From Paraglaciecola sp. MB-3u-78 (GTDB lineage Bacteria; Pseudomonadota; Gammaproteobacteria; Enterobacterales; Alteromonadaceae): a stretch of 64,000 nucleotides of DNA. Numbering within the stretch: position 1 is the stretch's first letter; each line of letters starts with the position of its first letter. A program made the translations under genes and the position numbers. Where the stretch lies: the NCBI RefSeq assembly GCF_002835935.1, contig NZ_PJCF01000006.1:310001-374000 (forward strand). The letters run 5' to 3'. Shown piece by piece: positions 19,706-32,620 of this stretch. A model generated the notes under the pieces. That model saw only the letters and a list, made by a program, of their open reading frames with translations. It ran no database searches and was not told the origin of the DNA.

Positions 19706-21456
19706 CTGACATTGATCAGACCCCCACGCTACTTTTTTGAATATTATACAAATGCAGCGAATGGCCTCCAATCAAATTAATGATTTTTGTCCTTAGTTTA
19801 TCGAATCCATCTAAGTAAGTGCTTGTTTTATCATAGGTTTCTTCAGGCTGAACGAGGTTGATACCCTCGAAGCATTGAAACACCCAGCGCAGTGTGGGGG
19901 TAGCAGAGGGTATGTTAATCTGGTTTGGGATGGTTTCATTGGCTTTTTTCATGCTCGCGCGCATGCGTCGTTGCGCGATTGAGTAAACCAATAAAGATAA
20001 GGTCATGATCATTAACAATGCGTCGATACGACTAGGCTTTTTGATGAACAAGGATGACACAAAAAACAGTGGGTCTTTTAGGAATCTAAACCCTCTTTCT
20101 ACCACCGATTGCGCCTTGTAATGATGCAGAATTCCCTCAGGTGATAGCGCTTTTTCGTCGGCATTTGTGGCGAGTATAAAGCATGATTTTTGTTCAATAG
20201 CATGTTGAATTGCTTTATCATTTAGCTCAACCACCGCGCTCGTTTGCCATACAATTTGTTTGACTGGTGCATCTTTTTTAGGTCGGCCTTTTCCCTCGTA
20301 AACCTTGTGTGCTATGCAGTTAAGCTCAGTCAGTTGGTGATACTTTTGTCGCTTGTTAAGCGCGGCCAACGACTTCAGTGCGTCCTCTTTGCAAGTGAAG
20401 CGCTGGGCTTGCAAATGAAATAACTCTTTGTCTAATTTTTCCTTGGCGCGGTCGGCTTGTCTGCCAATCGTTTTTGTTGCACGCTCACCTGCGGCTTTTG
20501 AATTGACGACTATCCAGCGCTGTTTAATATCCATGTGCTCTACTTCATTCACTGTGTACTGGTAGTTGTCATCAATAGTCGTCCATTCTTGCGCAGTTAG
20601 GGCTTCTGTAATGAGTGTTTTTTCTAGTTTAATAGTGGACGGGATAAGCGTAATAAACGTCAGTTGCGATAAGAACTCAGCATTGTCTTTATGGTAAAGC
20701 TTACAGTCAGCGACCAAGTAGTTAGGCTTGGGCGCAGTTTTCACCATCTTGACCAGCGCCTTAGCGCGCTCTTTAAACACTTTTGTATCAGCGCTATTAC
20801 CATCCCAATTTTTAACGGCCAAGGGTATTCCTCCGTCTTGACTGACAATCATTTCTTGTACAACTTGTTTTAAATCAGGGCGATGCGCTTTGCTATGACC
20901 GTGTGTAATTCTGATAACATGCTCGTCACAGCCTTCCTCATCATGCGCATACTCGCCGGTTAACGAATGACTTGTGGTATCAAGGGATTTAAACTGGCAA
21001 TCTACAGCCTCTATTTCGCAGGCCTGATGCGATACCAAGGAAAACAGACTTTCACAACCAAAGTCATAACATTGGTCCAGTGTTCGGCCTAGTTTATGGC
21101 GATTAAAGTGAGATGCCTCAACGCCTTCACGAAATAGATGCTCCATCGGGAGATTGGCAAAAAACTGAGGGCTAAGCGTCAAAGGGCGATTACAAAACCC
21201 CAGGCCATTCATTATCATGCCCTTTATCGCCTCGCCCGGGCTAATTTCTTGAAGATCATCTTGCGGCAAATGCTTATCTAACAAAGGCACCATGTTTAAG
21301 TCGTCGATAACGCCAGCAACAATGCCATGGTGGTCTAACCGTTTGATTTTCATTGTGATTTCACCCTCAAAAGTTGAGGTGATATTGTACTAAACCCGCG
21401 ATCTTGTGGGAAATATTATAAATAGAAATTATTCAATTTGGTCTGATCAATGTCAG
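19706..21456 (-). mobile_element. IS1634-family element (second) with defined ends
   Basis: Perfect 17-bp terminal inverted repeats, CTGACATTGATCAGACC, lie at 19706-19722 and (complement) 21440-21456. They are flanked by a direct 6-bp target duplication ATCTAC at 19700-19705 and 21457-21462. The element is 1751 bp and contains one intact transposase gene whose stop codon lies inside the left repeat. Intact ends and duplication indicate a recent insertion, only about 40 bp upstream of the transposase start of the first element. Confidence 0.92.
19716..21353 (-). CDS. IS1634-family transposase
   Basis: The 545-residue protein starts MKIKRLDHHGIVAGVIDDL and shows the DUF4277-like N-terminus, the Asp motif YLVADCKLYHKD and the Glu motif VVERGFRFLKDPLFF of IS1634-type DDE transposases. 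The stop codon (19716-19718) falls inside the terminal inverted repeat. The gene is intact. A palindrome CCTCAAAAGTTGAGG at 21365-21379, 12 nt upstream of ATG 21353, overlaps the likely ribosome site (GAGG), a feature shared with the neighbouring element. Confidence 0.92.
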   Translation of the reverse strand: MKIKRLDHHGIVAGVIDDLNMVPLLDKHLPQDDLQEISPGEAIKGMIMNGLGFCNRPLTLSPQFFANLPMEHLFREGVEASHFNRHKLGRTLDQCYDFGCESLFSLVSHQACEIEAVDCQFKSLDTTSHSLTGEYAHDEEGCDEHVIRITHGHSKAHRPDLKQVVQEMIVSQDGGIPLAVKNWDGNSADTKVFKERAKALVKMVKTAPKPNYLVADCKLYHKDNAEFLSQLTFITLIPSTIKLEKTLITEALTAQEWTTIDDNYQYTVNEVEHMDIKQRWIVVNSKAAGERATKTIGRQADRAKEKLDKELFHLQAQRFTCKEDALKSLAALNKRQKYHQLTELNCIAHKVYEGKGRPKKDAPVKQIVWQTSAVVELNDKAIQHAIEQKSCFILATNADEKALSPEGILHHYKAQSVVERGFRFLKDPLFFVSSLFIKKPSRIDALLMIMTLSLLVYSIAQRRMRASMKKANETIPNQINIPSATPTLRWVFQCFEGINLVQPEETYDKTSTYLDGFDKLRTKIINLIGGHSLHLYNIQKSSVGV

Positions 21457-21498
21457 ATCTACGTCAAGTTTTTTTTCATTATTCTTTAAATCGTCTGT

Positions 21499-21735
21499 TT
21501 ATTGACCAAAATTAATGGTTAATTTAAGTGCGGAACGACAGATAAGGCTGTGCCGATCCCGGTTTCCCCTACTTAGTAAAATGTGATGTGGGCATTGATG
21601 TGATAAATTGAAAATAGGCTGGTTCAGCTCATTAATCGTAATTTCTGGTTGAGATAATTGAATAACGTGCTGAACTGTTAACCTTGAGCGAGTGACATGG
21701 CTAAAAGTGTTTTTGTAATGTGATTGAACTGACAT
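21499..21735 (-). CDS. Small unassigned open frame
   Basis: A 78-residue frame beginning MSVQSHYKNTFSHVTRSRL and ending KLTINFGQ. I recognise no family, membrane segment or signal peptide. It lies between the right end of the second IS1634-family element and msrA. It may be the remnant of a longer gene cut by rearrangement, or not coding. A chance frame is a real possibility. Confidence 0.2.
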   Translation of the reverse strand: MSVQSHYKNTFSHVTRSRLTVQHVIQLSQPEITINELNQPIFNLSHQCPHHILLSRGNRDRHSLICRSALKLTINFGQ

Positions 21736-22004
21736 TCAAATGATTCTATTTTGATTGTCTTTACCTTCAATAAGTTGAACTACTTTCAAGTATAACCACC
21801 AATTTTGTTGAACAGAGCCAACTTTATGCAGTATATGAGTGTCTTTATTATTGTAGCTCTGCTGGAACTTTGTAGCGCAAATCTACAGACAATAACGGTT
21901 GAAATACTAATTCCCCCACCGATCGTTTATCACACCTTAACTGTCTTTAAGATTAGACCTAAATCTGGATAATTTTTTGTAATATTAAGTGCTAATCCAT
22001 TTAA

Positions 22005-22595
22005 TCAGTGTGTTGTTTTATCACCCCAAATGTCTGTTAAGCGCTGATCACGACCACAATTCCAACGATACAATTTGTATCTAACTGAATTGTTTTTGTA
22101 ATAGTCTTGGTGATAACTTTCATTACCTTTTATGGGGTAAAAAGTTGTAGTGGGTAGGATTGGGGTTACTACCTTTTGATTAGGGAATTGGGTGATGATG
22201 CTTTGTTTGGATAGTTCCGCAAGTTTACGTTCTTTTTCATCGGCCACAAACACAGCGCTGAGATAACTGAACCCTTTATCACAGAATTGCCCTTTATCAT
22301 CAAAGGGGTCGATATTTACCCAAAAATGTTCTAGTAAACCTTGGTACGTCACTTTCTTGGGATCGTAGGTGATTTCAACCGCTTCATAATGACCAGTATG
22401 ATTACCACCATAAGTTGGGTTTTCTAAAGTACCACCGATAAAGCCAGATATAACCTCTGTCACCCCTTCAAGCTTTTCAAAATCTGATTCCATACACCAA
22501 AAACAACCTCCAGCAAAAATTGCTTTGTCCGCTGTTGCTTGGGACGTATATAAGACAATAATAGCGAATAACGGTAATAATATATTTGATTTCAC
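22005..22595 (-). CDS. msrA: Peptide methionine sulfoxide reductase MsrA, exported form
   Basis: MsrA reduces the S-epimer of methionine sulfoxide in proteins. The 196-residue protein has the catalytic GCFWCME motif with Cys31 as nucleophile, GGNHTGHYEAVEI, and a further Cys in YRWNCGRD near the C-terminus likely used for recycling. An N-terminal hydrophobic stretch (about residues 5-22, ending SQATA) looks like a cleavable signal peptide, so action in the periplasm is likely, unlike cytoplasmic E. coli MsrA. It stands alone downstream of the ATP synthase operon terminator. Confidence 0.92.
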   Translation of the reverse strand: MKSNILLPLFAIIVLYTSQATADKAIFAGGCFWCMESDFEKLEGVTEVISGFIGGTLENPTYGGNHTGHYEAVEITYDPKKVTYQGLLEHFWVNIDPFDDKGQFCDKGFSYLSAVFVADEKERKLAELSKQSIITQFPNQKVVTPILPTTTFYPIKGNESYHQDYYKNNSVRYKLYRWNCGRDQRLTDIWGDKTTH

Positions 22596-22683
22596 AACAT
22601 TTCCTCAATGACTAGATAGGTTTAATTACTTTGAGAGTAAATATTAAGACCAAAGTTTTGCTGCAAACTTTCAACTATTTGTA

Positions 22684-22726
22684 AAAACAAAAACCCAGCA
22701 AGATATATAATCAAGCTGGGTTTTTA
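22684..22726 (-). terminator. Terminator of the ATP synthase operon
   Basis: Arms AAACCCAGC (22691-22699) and GCTGGGTTT (22715-22723) form a stem. On the minus strand it is followed by a T-rich run, 17 nt after the atpC stop codon. The plus strand also has T residues, so it may work both ways. Confidence 0.85.
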
Positions 22727-22742
22727 AGTATTACAGTTCTGA

Positions 22743-23156
22743 TTACTTACGCAGTTTTCGGATCAACCTTAACTGGGCAATTGCTTCAGCTAACTCGATA
22801 GCTGCTTCTGCATACTCAAAATCAGCAGTCGGGTTGGCGATATGCTCTTCTGCGCGTTTTTTCGCATCAAGCGCCGCTTGTTCGTCTAGGTCTTCTGCAC
22901 GAATAGCGGTATCAGCCAATACAGTGACTGAGCCAGGTTGTATCTCTAGCACGCCACCGTTGATGTAGATACTTTCTTCATCACCAAATTGCTTAACCAG
23001 ACGCACCATTCCAGGTAATAGAGTAGTTATTAAAGGTGCATGTCCAGGATGGATACCTAGTTCACCTTCACTACCCGTAATCTGAATAGCTTCGACTAGA
23101 CCAGAGAAAATACTGGTTTCAGCGCTTACTACGTCTAGATGTACGGTCATTGCCAT
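22743..23156 (-). CDS. atpC: F1Fo ATP synthase epsilon subunit
   Basis: The epsilon subunit is part of the F1 central stalk and inhibits ATP hydrolysis. The 137-residue protein has the N-terminal beta-sandwich text ([20 protein letters not shown]) and a helical C-terminus (AEEHIANP ... [16 protein letters not shown]). It ends the atp operon. It is separated from atpD by 132 nt, longer than in E. coli, and that gap contains a possible stem-loop. Confidence 0.95.
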   Translation of the reverse strand: MAMTVHLDVVSAETSIFSGLVEAIQITGSEGELGIHPGHAPLITTLLPGMVRLVKQFGDEESIYINGGVLEIQPGSVTVLADTAIRAEDLDEQAALDAKKRAEEHIANPTADFEYAEAAIELAEAIAQLRLIRKLRK

Positions 23157-23196
23157 AAAAACCTCCTAAATAGGATCCTTAAAACATGCTTTTCGA

Positions 23197-23282
23197 GTCC
23201 ATTTAGTTTGGGATACAAGAGGAAGCGCGCAATGTATAGGTATACCTGAGCACTTCCGACAACGAGTCCGGACTAAATGGGC
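23197..23282 (-). other. Possible stem-loop between atpD and atpC
   Basis: GTCCATTTAGT at 23197-23207 pairs with ACTAAATGGGC at 23272-23282 (one G-T mismatch), and a 10-bp palindrome AGGTATACCT lies inside. The structure would sit in the operon mRNA between the beta and epsilon cistrons. Function is inferred only. Confidence 0.4.
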
Positions 23283-23288
23283 CGAAAA

Positions 23289-24692
<1,404 letters not shown>

Positions 24693-24705
24693 CTAAAACC
24701 ATTGC

Positions 24706-25566
24706 CTAAACCGCTGCAGCGCCAGCTACAATTTCACTAATTTCTTGTGTAATTGCTGCTTGACGTGCTTTGTTATATACCAATTGCAAGTCATCAATTA
24801 TGTCACCCGCGTTATCGGTAGCCGCTTTCATGGCCACCATACGAGCAGCTTGCTCAGACGCGACATTTTCAATCACGCCTTGATATACTTGAGACTCTAT
24901 AAATCGAACCAGTAACATATCTAGGATAGGTTTTGGATCAGGTTCGTAAATATAGTCCCAACGGTGTTGTAATTCTTTTTCGTCAGACTTAGGCAAAGGC
25001 AACAATTGATCGATCTGCGGCTCTTGCGCCATGGTATTAACAAACTTATTAAACACCAAATATAAACGGTCAATTTTACCGTCATTAAATGCATCTAACA
25101 TGATACGTACCAAGCCAATGATTTCACTGATACTGGGTGCATCACCTAAACCAGTTTCGGCCGCTAATACACTGCCACCAAAACGGTTAAAAAATGCAAC
25201 AGACTTAGCACCTAATGCAGCAAAATCTATTTGAACATCTTGTTCTTGCCATTTTTTCGCATCTTTCACGACCATTTTGAATTCGTTGGAGTTTAATCCC
25301 CCACATAATCCACGGTCAGTAGAAATCACGATATAACCAACGCGTTTTACTTCGCGGTCTTCCAAATATGGATGGCGATATTCAAGGTTAGCGTTTGCTA
25401 GGTGACCGATTACGTTTCGAATATTCTCAGCATATGGACGACCTAAGGCCATACGGTTTTGCGCCTTTTTCATTTTGGACGCTGCAACCATTTCCATAGC
25501 GCTGGTGATCTTCTGCGTATTTTTAATACTGCCGATCTTACCTTTTATCTCTTTACCGCTAGCCAT
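24706..25566 (-). CDS. atpG: F1Fo ATP synthase gamma subunit
   Basis: Gamma is the rotating central stalk of F1. The 286-residue protein starts [28 protein letters not shown] and ends with the conserved helical segment [35 protein letters not shown]. Length matches E. coli (287). It lies between atpA and atpD in the standard order. Confidence 0.97.
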   Translation of the reverse strand: MASGKEIKGKIGSIKNTQKITSAMEMVAASKMKKAQNRMALGRPYAENIRNVIGHLANANLEYRHPYLEDREVKRVGYIVISTDRGLCGGLNSNEFKMVVKDAKKWQEQDVQIDFAALGAKSVAFFNRFGGSVLAAETGLGDAPSISEIIGLVRIMLDAFNDGKIDRLYLVFNKFVNTMAQEPQIDQLLPLPKSDEKELQHRWDYIYEPDPKPILDMLLVRFIESQVYQGVIENVASEQAARMVAMKAATDNAGDIIDDLQLVYNKARQAAITQEISEIVAGAAAV

Positions 25567-25638
25567 AAACTCTATCTCCGATTATTCAACATAGTGACAG
25601 TGGTGTTTTTATGAATAAAAGCACCACTGTCTAATTGA

Positions 25639-27180
25639 TTACCACGTTTGTGTTGCTTTAAATTTTTCTAAAGCTTCATTTAACGTAGCTTCAATTCCTT
25701 TGTCGAAATTACCCGTTGTGTTGATAGTGTTCATCAGCTCGCTATATTCACTGCTCATGAAAGAGTGTAAAGACGCTTCAAAATCTAGAATTTTATCTAG
25801 TTCAATGTCTTTTAAATACCCTTTCTCTACAGCAAACAATGAAACACCCATGTCTGCAACTGAAAGTGGTGCATATTGGTTTTGCTTCATTAATTCCATC
25901 ACTCGCTCACCATGCTCAAGTTGAGCTCGGGTGGCGTCATCAAGGTCAGATGCAAACTGCGAGAACGCCGCTAATTCACGATACTGAGCTAGGGCTAGAC
26001 GGATACCGCCACCTAACTTCTTGATGATTTTAGTTTGCGCAGCTCCACCAACACGAGAAACCGAGATTCCAGCATTAACCGCAGGGCGGATACCAGCGTT
26101 GAACAAATCTGTCTCAAGGAAGATTTGGCCATCGGTAATTGAAATCACGTTAGTTGGAACAAAAGCGGATACGTCACCTGCTTGGGTCTCGATAATAGGT
26201 AATGCAGTTAAAGAACCTGTTTTACCTTTTACTTCACCTTTAGTGTAACGCTCAACATATTTATCATTTACACGTGCAGCACGTTCTAGAAGACGTGAGT
26301 GAAGATAGAAAACATCTCCAGGATACGCTTCACGGCCTGGCGGACGACGCAACAATAGCGAAATCTGACGGTATGCAACGGCTTGTTTAGACAAGTCATC
26401 ATATACGATCAAAGCATCTTCACCGCGGTCACGGAAATACTCACCCATGGTACAACCAGAGTAAGGTGCCAAGTATTGTAATGCTGCAGATTCAGATGCA
26501 GAAGCTGCAACAACTATCGTGTGACCCATAGCGCCGTGCTCTTCTAGCTTACGTACCACGTTGGCGATAGTAGAGGCCTTTTGGCCAATCGCAACATAGA
26601 TACATTTAACGCCTGAATCTTTTTGATTGATAATGGCATCAATCGCTAAAGCAGTTTTACCGGTTTGACGGTCACCGATAACCAATTCACGCTGTCCACG
26701 ACCCACTGGGATCATGGCATCAACTGATTTATAACCAGTTTGAATAGGTTGGTCGACCGATTGACGTTCAATTACGCCCGGTGCAATTTTTTCTATAGGT
26801 TCAAAACCATCTGCATCGATAGCGCCTTTGCCATCGATAGGAGCACCTAGTGTGTTAACAACACGACCAAGTAGGTTACGACCTACTGGTACTTCTAAGA
26901 TACGACCTGAAGATTTTACTTTTACGCCTTCTTGTAAATCAGCGTAAGGACCCATTACTACCGCACCTACAGAGTCACGCTCTAGGTTTAATGCGATAGC
27001 GTAACGACTACCAGGAAGCTCAATCATTTCGCCTTGCATTACATCTGCAAGGCCATGGATACGGATTATACCGTCGGTTACACCAACAATAGTCCCTTCA
27101 TTACGAGCTTCACTGATAACTTCGAACTTCTCAATACGTTGTTTGATTAGTTCGGCAATTTCAGTGGAATTCAGTTGCAT
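25639..27180 (-). CDS. atpA: F1Fo ATP synthase alpha subunit
   Basis: This non-catalytic nucleotide-binding subunit has the P-loop GDRQTGKT, the [27 protein letters not shown] block and typical 513-residue length. It is 12 nt after atpH and 72 nt before atpG. Confidence 0.97.
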   Translation of the reverse strand: MQLNSTEIAELIKQRIEKFEVISEARNEGTIVGVTDGIIRIHGLADVMQGEMIELPGSRYAIALNLERDSVGAVVMGPYADLQEGVKVKSSGRILEVPVGRNLLGRVVNTLGAPIDGKGAIDADGFEPIEKIAPGVIERQSVDQPIQTGYKSVDAMIPVGRGQRELVIGDRQTGKTALAIDAIINQKDSGVKCIYVAIGQKASTIANVVRKLEEHGAMGHTIVVAASASESAALQYLAPYSGCTMGEYFRDRGEDALIVYDDLSKQAVAYRQISLLLRRPPGREAYPGDVFYLHSRLLERAARVNDKYVERYTKGEVKGKTGSLTALPIIETQAGDVSAFVPTNVISITDGQIFLETDLFNAGIRPAVNAGISVSRVGGAAQTKIIKKLGGGIRLALAQYRELAAFSQFASDLDDATRAQLEHGERVMELMKQNQYAPLSVADMGVSLFAVEKGYLKDIELDKILDFEASLHSFMSSEYSELMNTINTTGNFDKGIEATLNEALEKFKATQTW

Positions 27181-27192
27181 GCTCTTTCCCCG

Positions 27193-27726
27193 TTATGCTT
27201 GTAACGCGTCTGATAGACGGTTTAATTTACTACGAAGTGAACCATCAATTACTGTGTCACCGGCTTTTATAAGCACACCAGCAATCAGTTCAGGATCCAC
27301 GCTACAATTTAGCTTAACCTTTCGTGCAAGACGTTTTTCAAGAGACTTACCGATATCTGTTTGTTGTTTTTTGTTGAGTTTGACCGCTGAAGTAATATCA
27401 ACATCAATCTCTTTATCATGATCAGCTTTTAGCTGATTAAACATCACAGAAATTTCAGAAAACGCTTGTAGACGTCTATTTTCAGCCAAAATCTTTACTA
27501 GATTTTGACCCTGTAGGTCGAGTTGTTCACCGCACACGCCATTAAAAATCTCAGCTAATTTTTCTGCTGCTATCGAGCCAGTTAGTAAAGACTTAACTGT
27601 TTCGTTTTTAGAAACTTCAGCAGCAAACAAAAGCATTTCTTGCCATTGTGCAATGGTTTTATTCTCGACCGCGTAATCGAACGCAGCTTTTGCGTAAGGG
27701 CGAGCGATAGTTGTCCATTCAGACAT
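27193..27726 (-). CDS. atpH: F1Fo ATP synthase delta subunit
   Basis: Delta connects the peripheral stalk to the top of F1. The 177-residue protein begins [12 protein letters not shown], a family hallmark, and ends with the beta-structured [21 protein letters not shown] segment. It follows atpF after 13 nt. Confidence 0.95.
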   Translation of the reverse strand: MSEWTTIARPYAKAAFDYAVENKTIAQWQEMLLFAAEVSKNETVKSLLTGSIAAEKLAEIFNGVCGEQLDLQGQNLVKILAENRRLQAFSEISVMFNQLKADHDKEIDVDITSAVKLNKKQQTDIGKSLEKRLARKVKLNCSVDPELIAGVLIKAGDTVIDGSLRSKLNRLSDALQA

Positions 27727-27739
27727 AGCTCATACTCCC

Positions 27740-28210
27740 TTATAGCTCAGCGACAAGTTTTGCAACTATGTCACTTTGTGCCGCAGCATCAATTTCACGT
27801 TCAAGGATCTTTTCAGCACCGGCAATGGCCAAAGCTGCGACTTTTTGACGCAACTCTTCTTTTGTACGGTTTTTTTCTGCTTCGACCTCTGAGTATCCCT
27901 GAGCAATGATTTTCTCACGCTCGGAATGACCACGTAGGGTTTCTTCTTCAACAATTGTCGACCCACGCTTTTTGGCTTGCTCGATGATTTCTGCTGCTTG
28001 AGCTTTCGCTTCTTTAAGCTGATCTGTGGCTTTAACTTGTGCTAGTTCGAGATCTTTTTCACCTCGTTCAGACGCGGCTAAACCGTCAGCAATTTTCTGT
28101 TGGCGTTCTTCAATAGCGCCGATAATAGGCGGCCATACATACTTCATGCAAAACCACACGAAGAATATAAATGCTATTAGTTCACCAAGTAGAGTGGCAT
28201 TGATATTCAA
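27740..28210 (-). CDS. atpF: F1Fo ATP synthase b subunit
   Basis: Subunit b forms the peripheral stalk. The 156-residue protein has one N-terminal membrane helix (about residues 5-26) and a long charged helix rich in Ala, Glu and Lys. Length equals that of E. coli. It lies between atpE and atpH. Confidence 0.96.
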   Translation of the reverse strand: MNINATLLGELIAFIFFVWFCMKYVWPPIIGAIEERQQKIADGLAASERGEKDLELAQVKATDQLKEAKAQAAEIIEQAKKRGSTIVEEETLRGHSEREKIIAQGYSEVEAEKNRTKEELRQKVAALAIAGAEKILEREIDAAAQSDIVAKLVAEL

Positions 28211-28259
28211 GACCGCTACTCCTCTTTAATAGTTCGTTAAAAGAAATGGAAAACTACTA

Positions 28260-28508
<249 letters not shown>

Positions 28509-28557
28509 TCACCTTTATGTTTAAGTTAAAATTAAAAAATAAAACGTTTATATTTAG

Positions 28558-29516
<959 letters not shown>

Positions 29517-29541
29517 CTATATTCAGTCTCGTTATCGTATA

Positions 29542-29931
29542 TCAACGGATAACGCGACTTACTAAAATTATGATTGGCCATTGAGCCATTAAGGTTACTA
29601 CATAGCTGATTAACAGCGGTAAAGGTTGTAAATTTGGTGATTTATAAGCCATCACAAACAACACTATCGTAATAATAAACTTAAGTTTGCTTCCTTTGTT
29701 AAAACTCCGCACTACTAGCTTATTTTGACTAGCACCGGCATATCTAAACGCTAACAATGCAAATACCATTCCTGGTAACACACATATCAAACCACCATAA
29801 AGTGCTGATATCCCTGAGTATTTACCCAAAAAAAGGAAAAATATACAGGCTAAAATCATGGTAATTAGGCTTTGAAAAAAAAGCACTTTCCTAGCCAACT
29901 GTCGCCCTTCTTGGGCCAAGCTAGTTATCAA
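29542..29931 (-). CDS. atpI: ATP synthase subunit I (AtpI family)
   Basis: The 129-residue protein has four hydrophobic segments and an N-terminal charged stretch (EEGRQLARKVLFFQ-like), fitting AtpI, a helper in c-ring assembly or cation supply. It is first in the atp operon. The promoter should lie in 29932-30189, where I see no other gene. Confidence 0.85.
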   Translation of the reverse strand: MITSLAQEGRQLARKVLFFQSLITMILACIFFLFLGKYSGISALYGGLICVLPGMVFALLAFRYAGASQNKLVVRSFNKGSKLKFIITIVLFVMAYKSPNLQPLPLLISYVVTLMAQWPIIILVSRVIR

Positions 29932-30189
29932 TTAGTCTCTCGATACGTTTAAACCCTAACAAAAAGCGCCAAAAGTATACTTTACTGGTGACAATTTACA
30001 ACAGTAAACTCTAATTTGGTGCATAAAAGCACTGATATGGATATTCCCACAAAGCCTTTGTTTTTATAGGGATTAAGGTTTTAAACGGTTTAAGTTACTT
30101 ATCGTTGCACCTACTTCAACATACTTTGCAATAAATACAAAATAGGAATTCATTATGCTCAACATTTTGTTCCGTTATTAGACATCAAT

Positions 30190-31059
30190 CTACTTAATAT
30201 GACCTAGAATTCCGTCTAGTTGATCAAGGCTGGAAAAGTTAATCACTAACTTTCCTTTTCCTTTGGCATTGTGAGCAATACTGACGGGAGCACCGAGGTT
30301 TTCGGATAATTCTGTTTGTAAGCGTTGTACGTCAGGATTTTCTTTAACGGCTACTTTTTCTTTTGCAGGCTCTAATAATCGCCGTACTAGGTTTTCTGTG
30401 TCTCGAACAGTGAGACCTTTGCCTGACACTATTTGTGCAGCTTCATTTTGGACAATACCTTGAAGAGCTAACAAAGCTCTCGCATGACCCATTTCAATAT
30501 CCCCATGTTCTAATAGTAATTTCACATCATCGTTTAAATTATTCAAGCGCAACAAGTTAGTCACTGTTGTTCTGGGTTTACCTACAGCAGTGGCCACTTC
30601 TTGATGGGTGAGTTCAAATTCAACCATTAAGCGGTCAAGAGCCTGTGCTTCTTCCATAGCGTTGAGATCTTCACGTTGAATATTCTCAATCAGAGCAATA
30701 GCCACAGCTGATTCGTCTGGTACATCTTTAATTAAGCAGGGAATAACATCTAGTTGTGCTATTTGCGCTGCGCGCCAACGTCTTTCACCGGCAATAATTT
30801 CATATTTATCTTCGGCAATTTGACGCACAACTATGGGCTGTATAATCCCTTGTGAACGTATCGATGAGGCTAAGTCTTCGAGGGCTTCGGATGACATGTC
30901 TTTGCGCGGCTGATACTTACCAGGCTGTAAAAATTCTACCGGGATTTTTTGCAATTCAGTTAGTTTTTCAGATAACTCTGAACCGCTGCTTCTGCCTGTT
31001 TGACTAGTGGCTAATAACGCATCCAGTCCTCTACCCAAACCTCTTTTTTTCGGCGACAT
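30190..31059 (-). CDS. parB: Chromosome partitioning protein ParB
   Basis: ParB is a CTPase DNA clamp that loads at parS and segregates the origin. The 289-residue protein has the N-terminal GLGRGLDALL motif, the CTP-binding GERRWRAAQIA (GERRxRA) box at about residues 95-105, the ENIQREDLNAMEEA segment, a helix-turn-helix (TVTNLLRLNNLN) and a C-terminal dimer domain. It lies 44 nt after parA. Likely targets are the two parS sites in recF in this same window. Confidence 0.96.
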   Translation of the reverse strand: MSPKKRGLGRGLDALLATSQTGRSSGSELSEKLTELQKIPVEFLQPGKYQPRKDMSSEALEDLASSIRSQGIIQPIVVRQIAEDKYEIIAGERRWRAAQIAQLDVIPCLIKDVPDESAVAIALIENIQREDLNAMEEAQALDRLMVEFELTHQEVATAVGKPRTTVTNLLRLNNLNDDVKLLLEHGDIEMGHARALLALQGIVQNEAAQIVSGKGLTVRDTENLVRRLLEPAKEKVAVKENPDVQRLQTELSENLGAPVSIAHNAKGKGKLVINFSSLDQLDGILGHIK

Positions 31060-31103
31060 GTTGTCCTCTGTATTGTGCTTTCAATTTTTTATTTACACTA
31101 ACT

Positions 31104-31886
31104 TCAGTTAGCTATTTTATTGGCTTTTCCGCGTCTTAATATCTCACCTGCTAAGGCTAAGTAGGCTTTTGCACCTGTAGACGATTTATCATAATACATA
31201 GCGGGTGAACCAAAACTAGGTGCCTCTGCCAATCGTACATTCCTAGGTATAACAGTTCTATACACTTGATCGCCGAAATGCCGTTTAAGTTGTTCGGACA
31301 CATCATTGGCAAGCCTATTTCTAGGATCGTACATAGTGCGCAGCACACCTTCAATTTTTAATTTTGGGTTAACTACAGACGCTAGTTTTTTGATGGTATC
31401 CATTAAAGCTGTTAGCCCTTCAAGGGCATAATATTCGCACTGCATAGGTACCAATACCGAATCTGCTGCTGCCATGGCATTCACTGTCAGTTGGTTTAAC
31501 GAGGGTGGACAATCAATAAAAATATAATCGTAGTAGTTTTTGACGGGGGCTAACGCATTGCGAAGTCGTAATTCCCTAGCAAAGACTTCCATTAATTTAA
31601 TTTCTGCAGCTGTGATATCACTGTTACCTGCTATAAGGTGATATTTTCCAGACGTTTCTTTGATAATGACTTCATCTATGGGCTTTTCTTCAATCAATAA
31701 TTCGTAACATGTGTTGTCTACATTGTACTTATCAACACCACTGCCCATAGTCGCATTACCTTGAGGGTCGAGATCAATCAAGAGTACTTTGCGTTTTGTG
31801 GCAGCCATTGATGCAGCTACATTAACAGCAGTTGTGGTTTTACCCACTCCACCTTTTTGATTAGCAATTGCAATGATTTTGCCCAA
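31104..31886 (-). CDS. parA: Chromosome partitioning ATPase ParA
   Basis: ParA (Soj) is the Walker ATPase that drives origin segregation with ParB. The 260-residue protein has the deviant Walker A KGGVGKTT (residues 11-18), LLIDLDPQGNAT, and FIDCPPSLN. It sits in the classical order mnmG-rsmG-parA-parB. There is no N-terminal DNA-binding extension, as expected for a chromosomal type. Confidence 0.96.
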   Translation of the reverse strand: MGKIIAIANQKGGVGKTTTAVNVAASMAATKRKVLLIDLDPQGNATMGSGVDKYNVDNTCYELLIEEKPIDEVIIKETSGKYHLIAGNSDITAAEIKLMEVFARELRLRNALAPVKNYYDYIFIDCPPSLNQLTVNAMAAADSVLVPMQCEYYALEGLTALMDTIKKLASVVNPKLKIEGVLRTMYDPRNRLANDVSEQLKRHFGDQVYRTVIPRNVRLAEAPSFGSPAMYYDKSSTGAKAYLALAGEILRRGKANKIAN

Positions 31887-31963
31887 AATAATCGTCCACT
31901 TTTTTATTTAAAAGGCCAGAATAGAAAAGACATTTAATTTGCTAAGAGTCGCAGTGATAGCTT

Positions 31964-32620
31964 CTAGCCAACTGATTGTTTTTTAATTTTGACAATATAA
32001 CGTTCGCCTTCAAGGCCTGGGACGTCTAGTTTAATTGTTTCTTGTAAAATAAATCCTAAAGGTAAACTATGCAACTCATCTGCAGAAAGTTGACCTTTTA
32101 ATGCAAGAAAAACACCTTGAGAATCTACCAGATGTTGGCACCAGTGCAACATATCTTTTAATGATGCAAAGGCTCTGCTCAATACTCCATCAATTTCCAC
32201 ACTAGGCACAAAATCTTCAACTCTTGATTGCACAGTTTGGATATTGTATATTTTTAATTCATAGGCAACCTGTTTCATAAATCGTACACGTTTGCCTAAG
32301 CTATCCAATAAAATAAACTGTTTGTCCGGACACATTATAGCCAGAGGGATCCCCGGTAACCCAGGACCCGTACCTACATCAATATAGTGAGTTTTATCTA
32401 AAAATGGTGCAACCACTATAGAATCAACTATATGTTTGATCACCATTTGCTGCGGATCTCGTACTGAAGTCAAATTGTACGCTTTATTCCATTTATGCAT
32501 CATCAACACATAATGAATCAGTTGCTGTTGCTGCTCTTCAGTGACAACGAGCTCACAATTTTTCATACTATTTTTTAAAATAGTTAATAATTCATTTTCT
32601 AAGCTTGCTTGCTCATTCAT
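31964..32620 (-). CDS. rsmG: 16S rRNA (guanine527-N7)-methyltransferase
   Basis: RsmG methylates G527 of 16S rRNA; loss gives low-level streptomycin resistance in other bacteria. The 218-residue protein has the SAM-binding motif [15 protein letters not shown] and the [19 protein letters not shown] region. Its start codon overlaps the mnmG stop by 1 nt, so translation is coupled. Confidence 0.95.
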   Translation of the reverse strand: MNEQASLENELLTILKNSMKNCELVVTEEQQQQLIHYVLMMHKWNKAYNLTSVRDPQQMVIKHIVDSIVVAPFLDKTHYIDVGTGPGLPGIPLAIMCPDKQFILLDSLGKRVRFMKQVAYELKIYNIQTVQSRVEDFVPSVEIDGVLSRAFASLKDMLHWCQHLVDSQGVFLALKGQLSADELHSLPLGFILQETIKLDVPGLEGERYIVKIKKQSVG

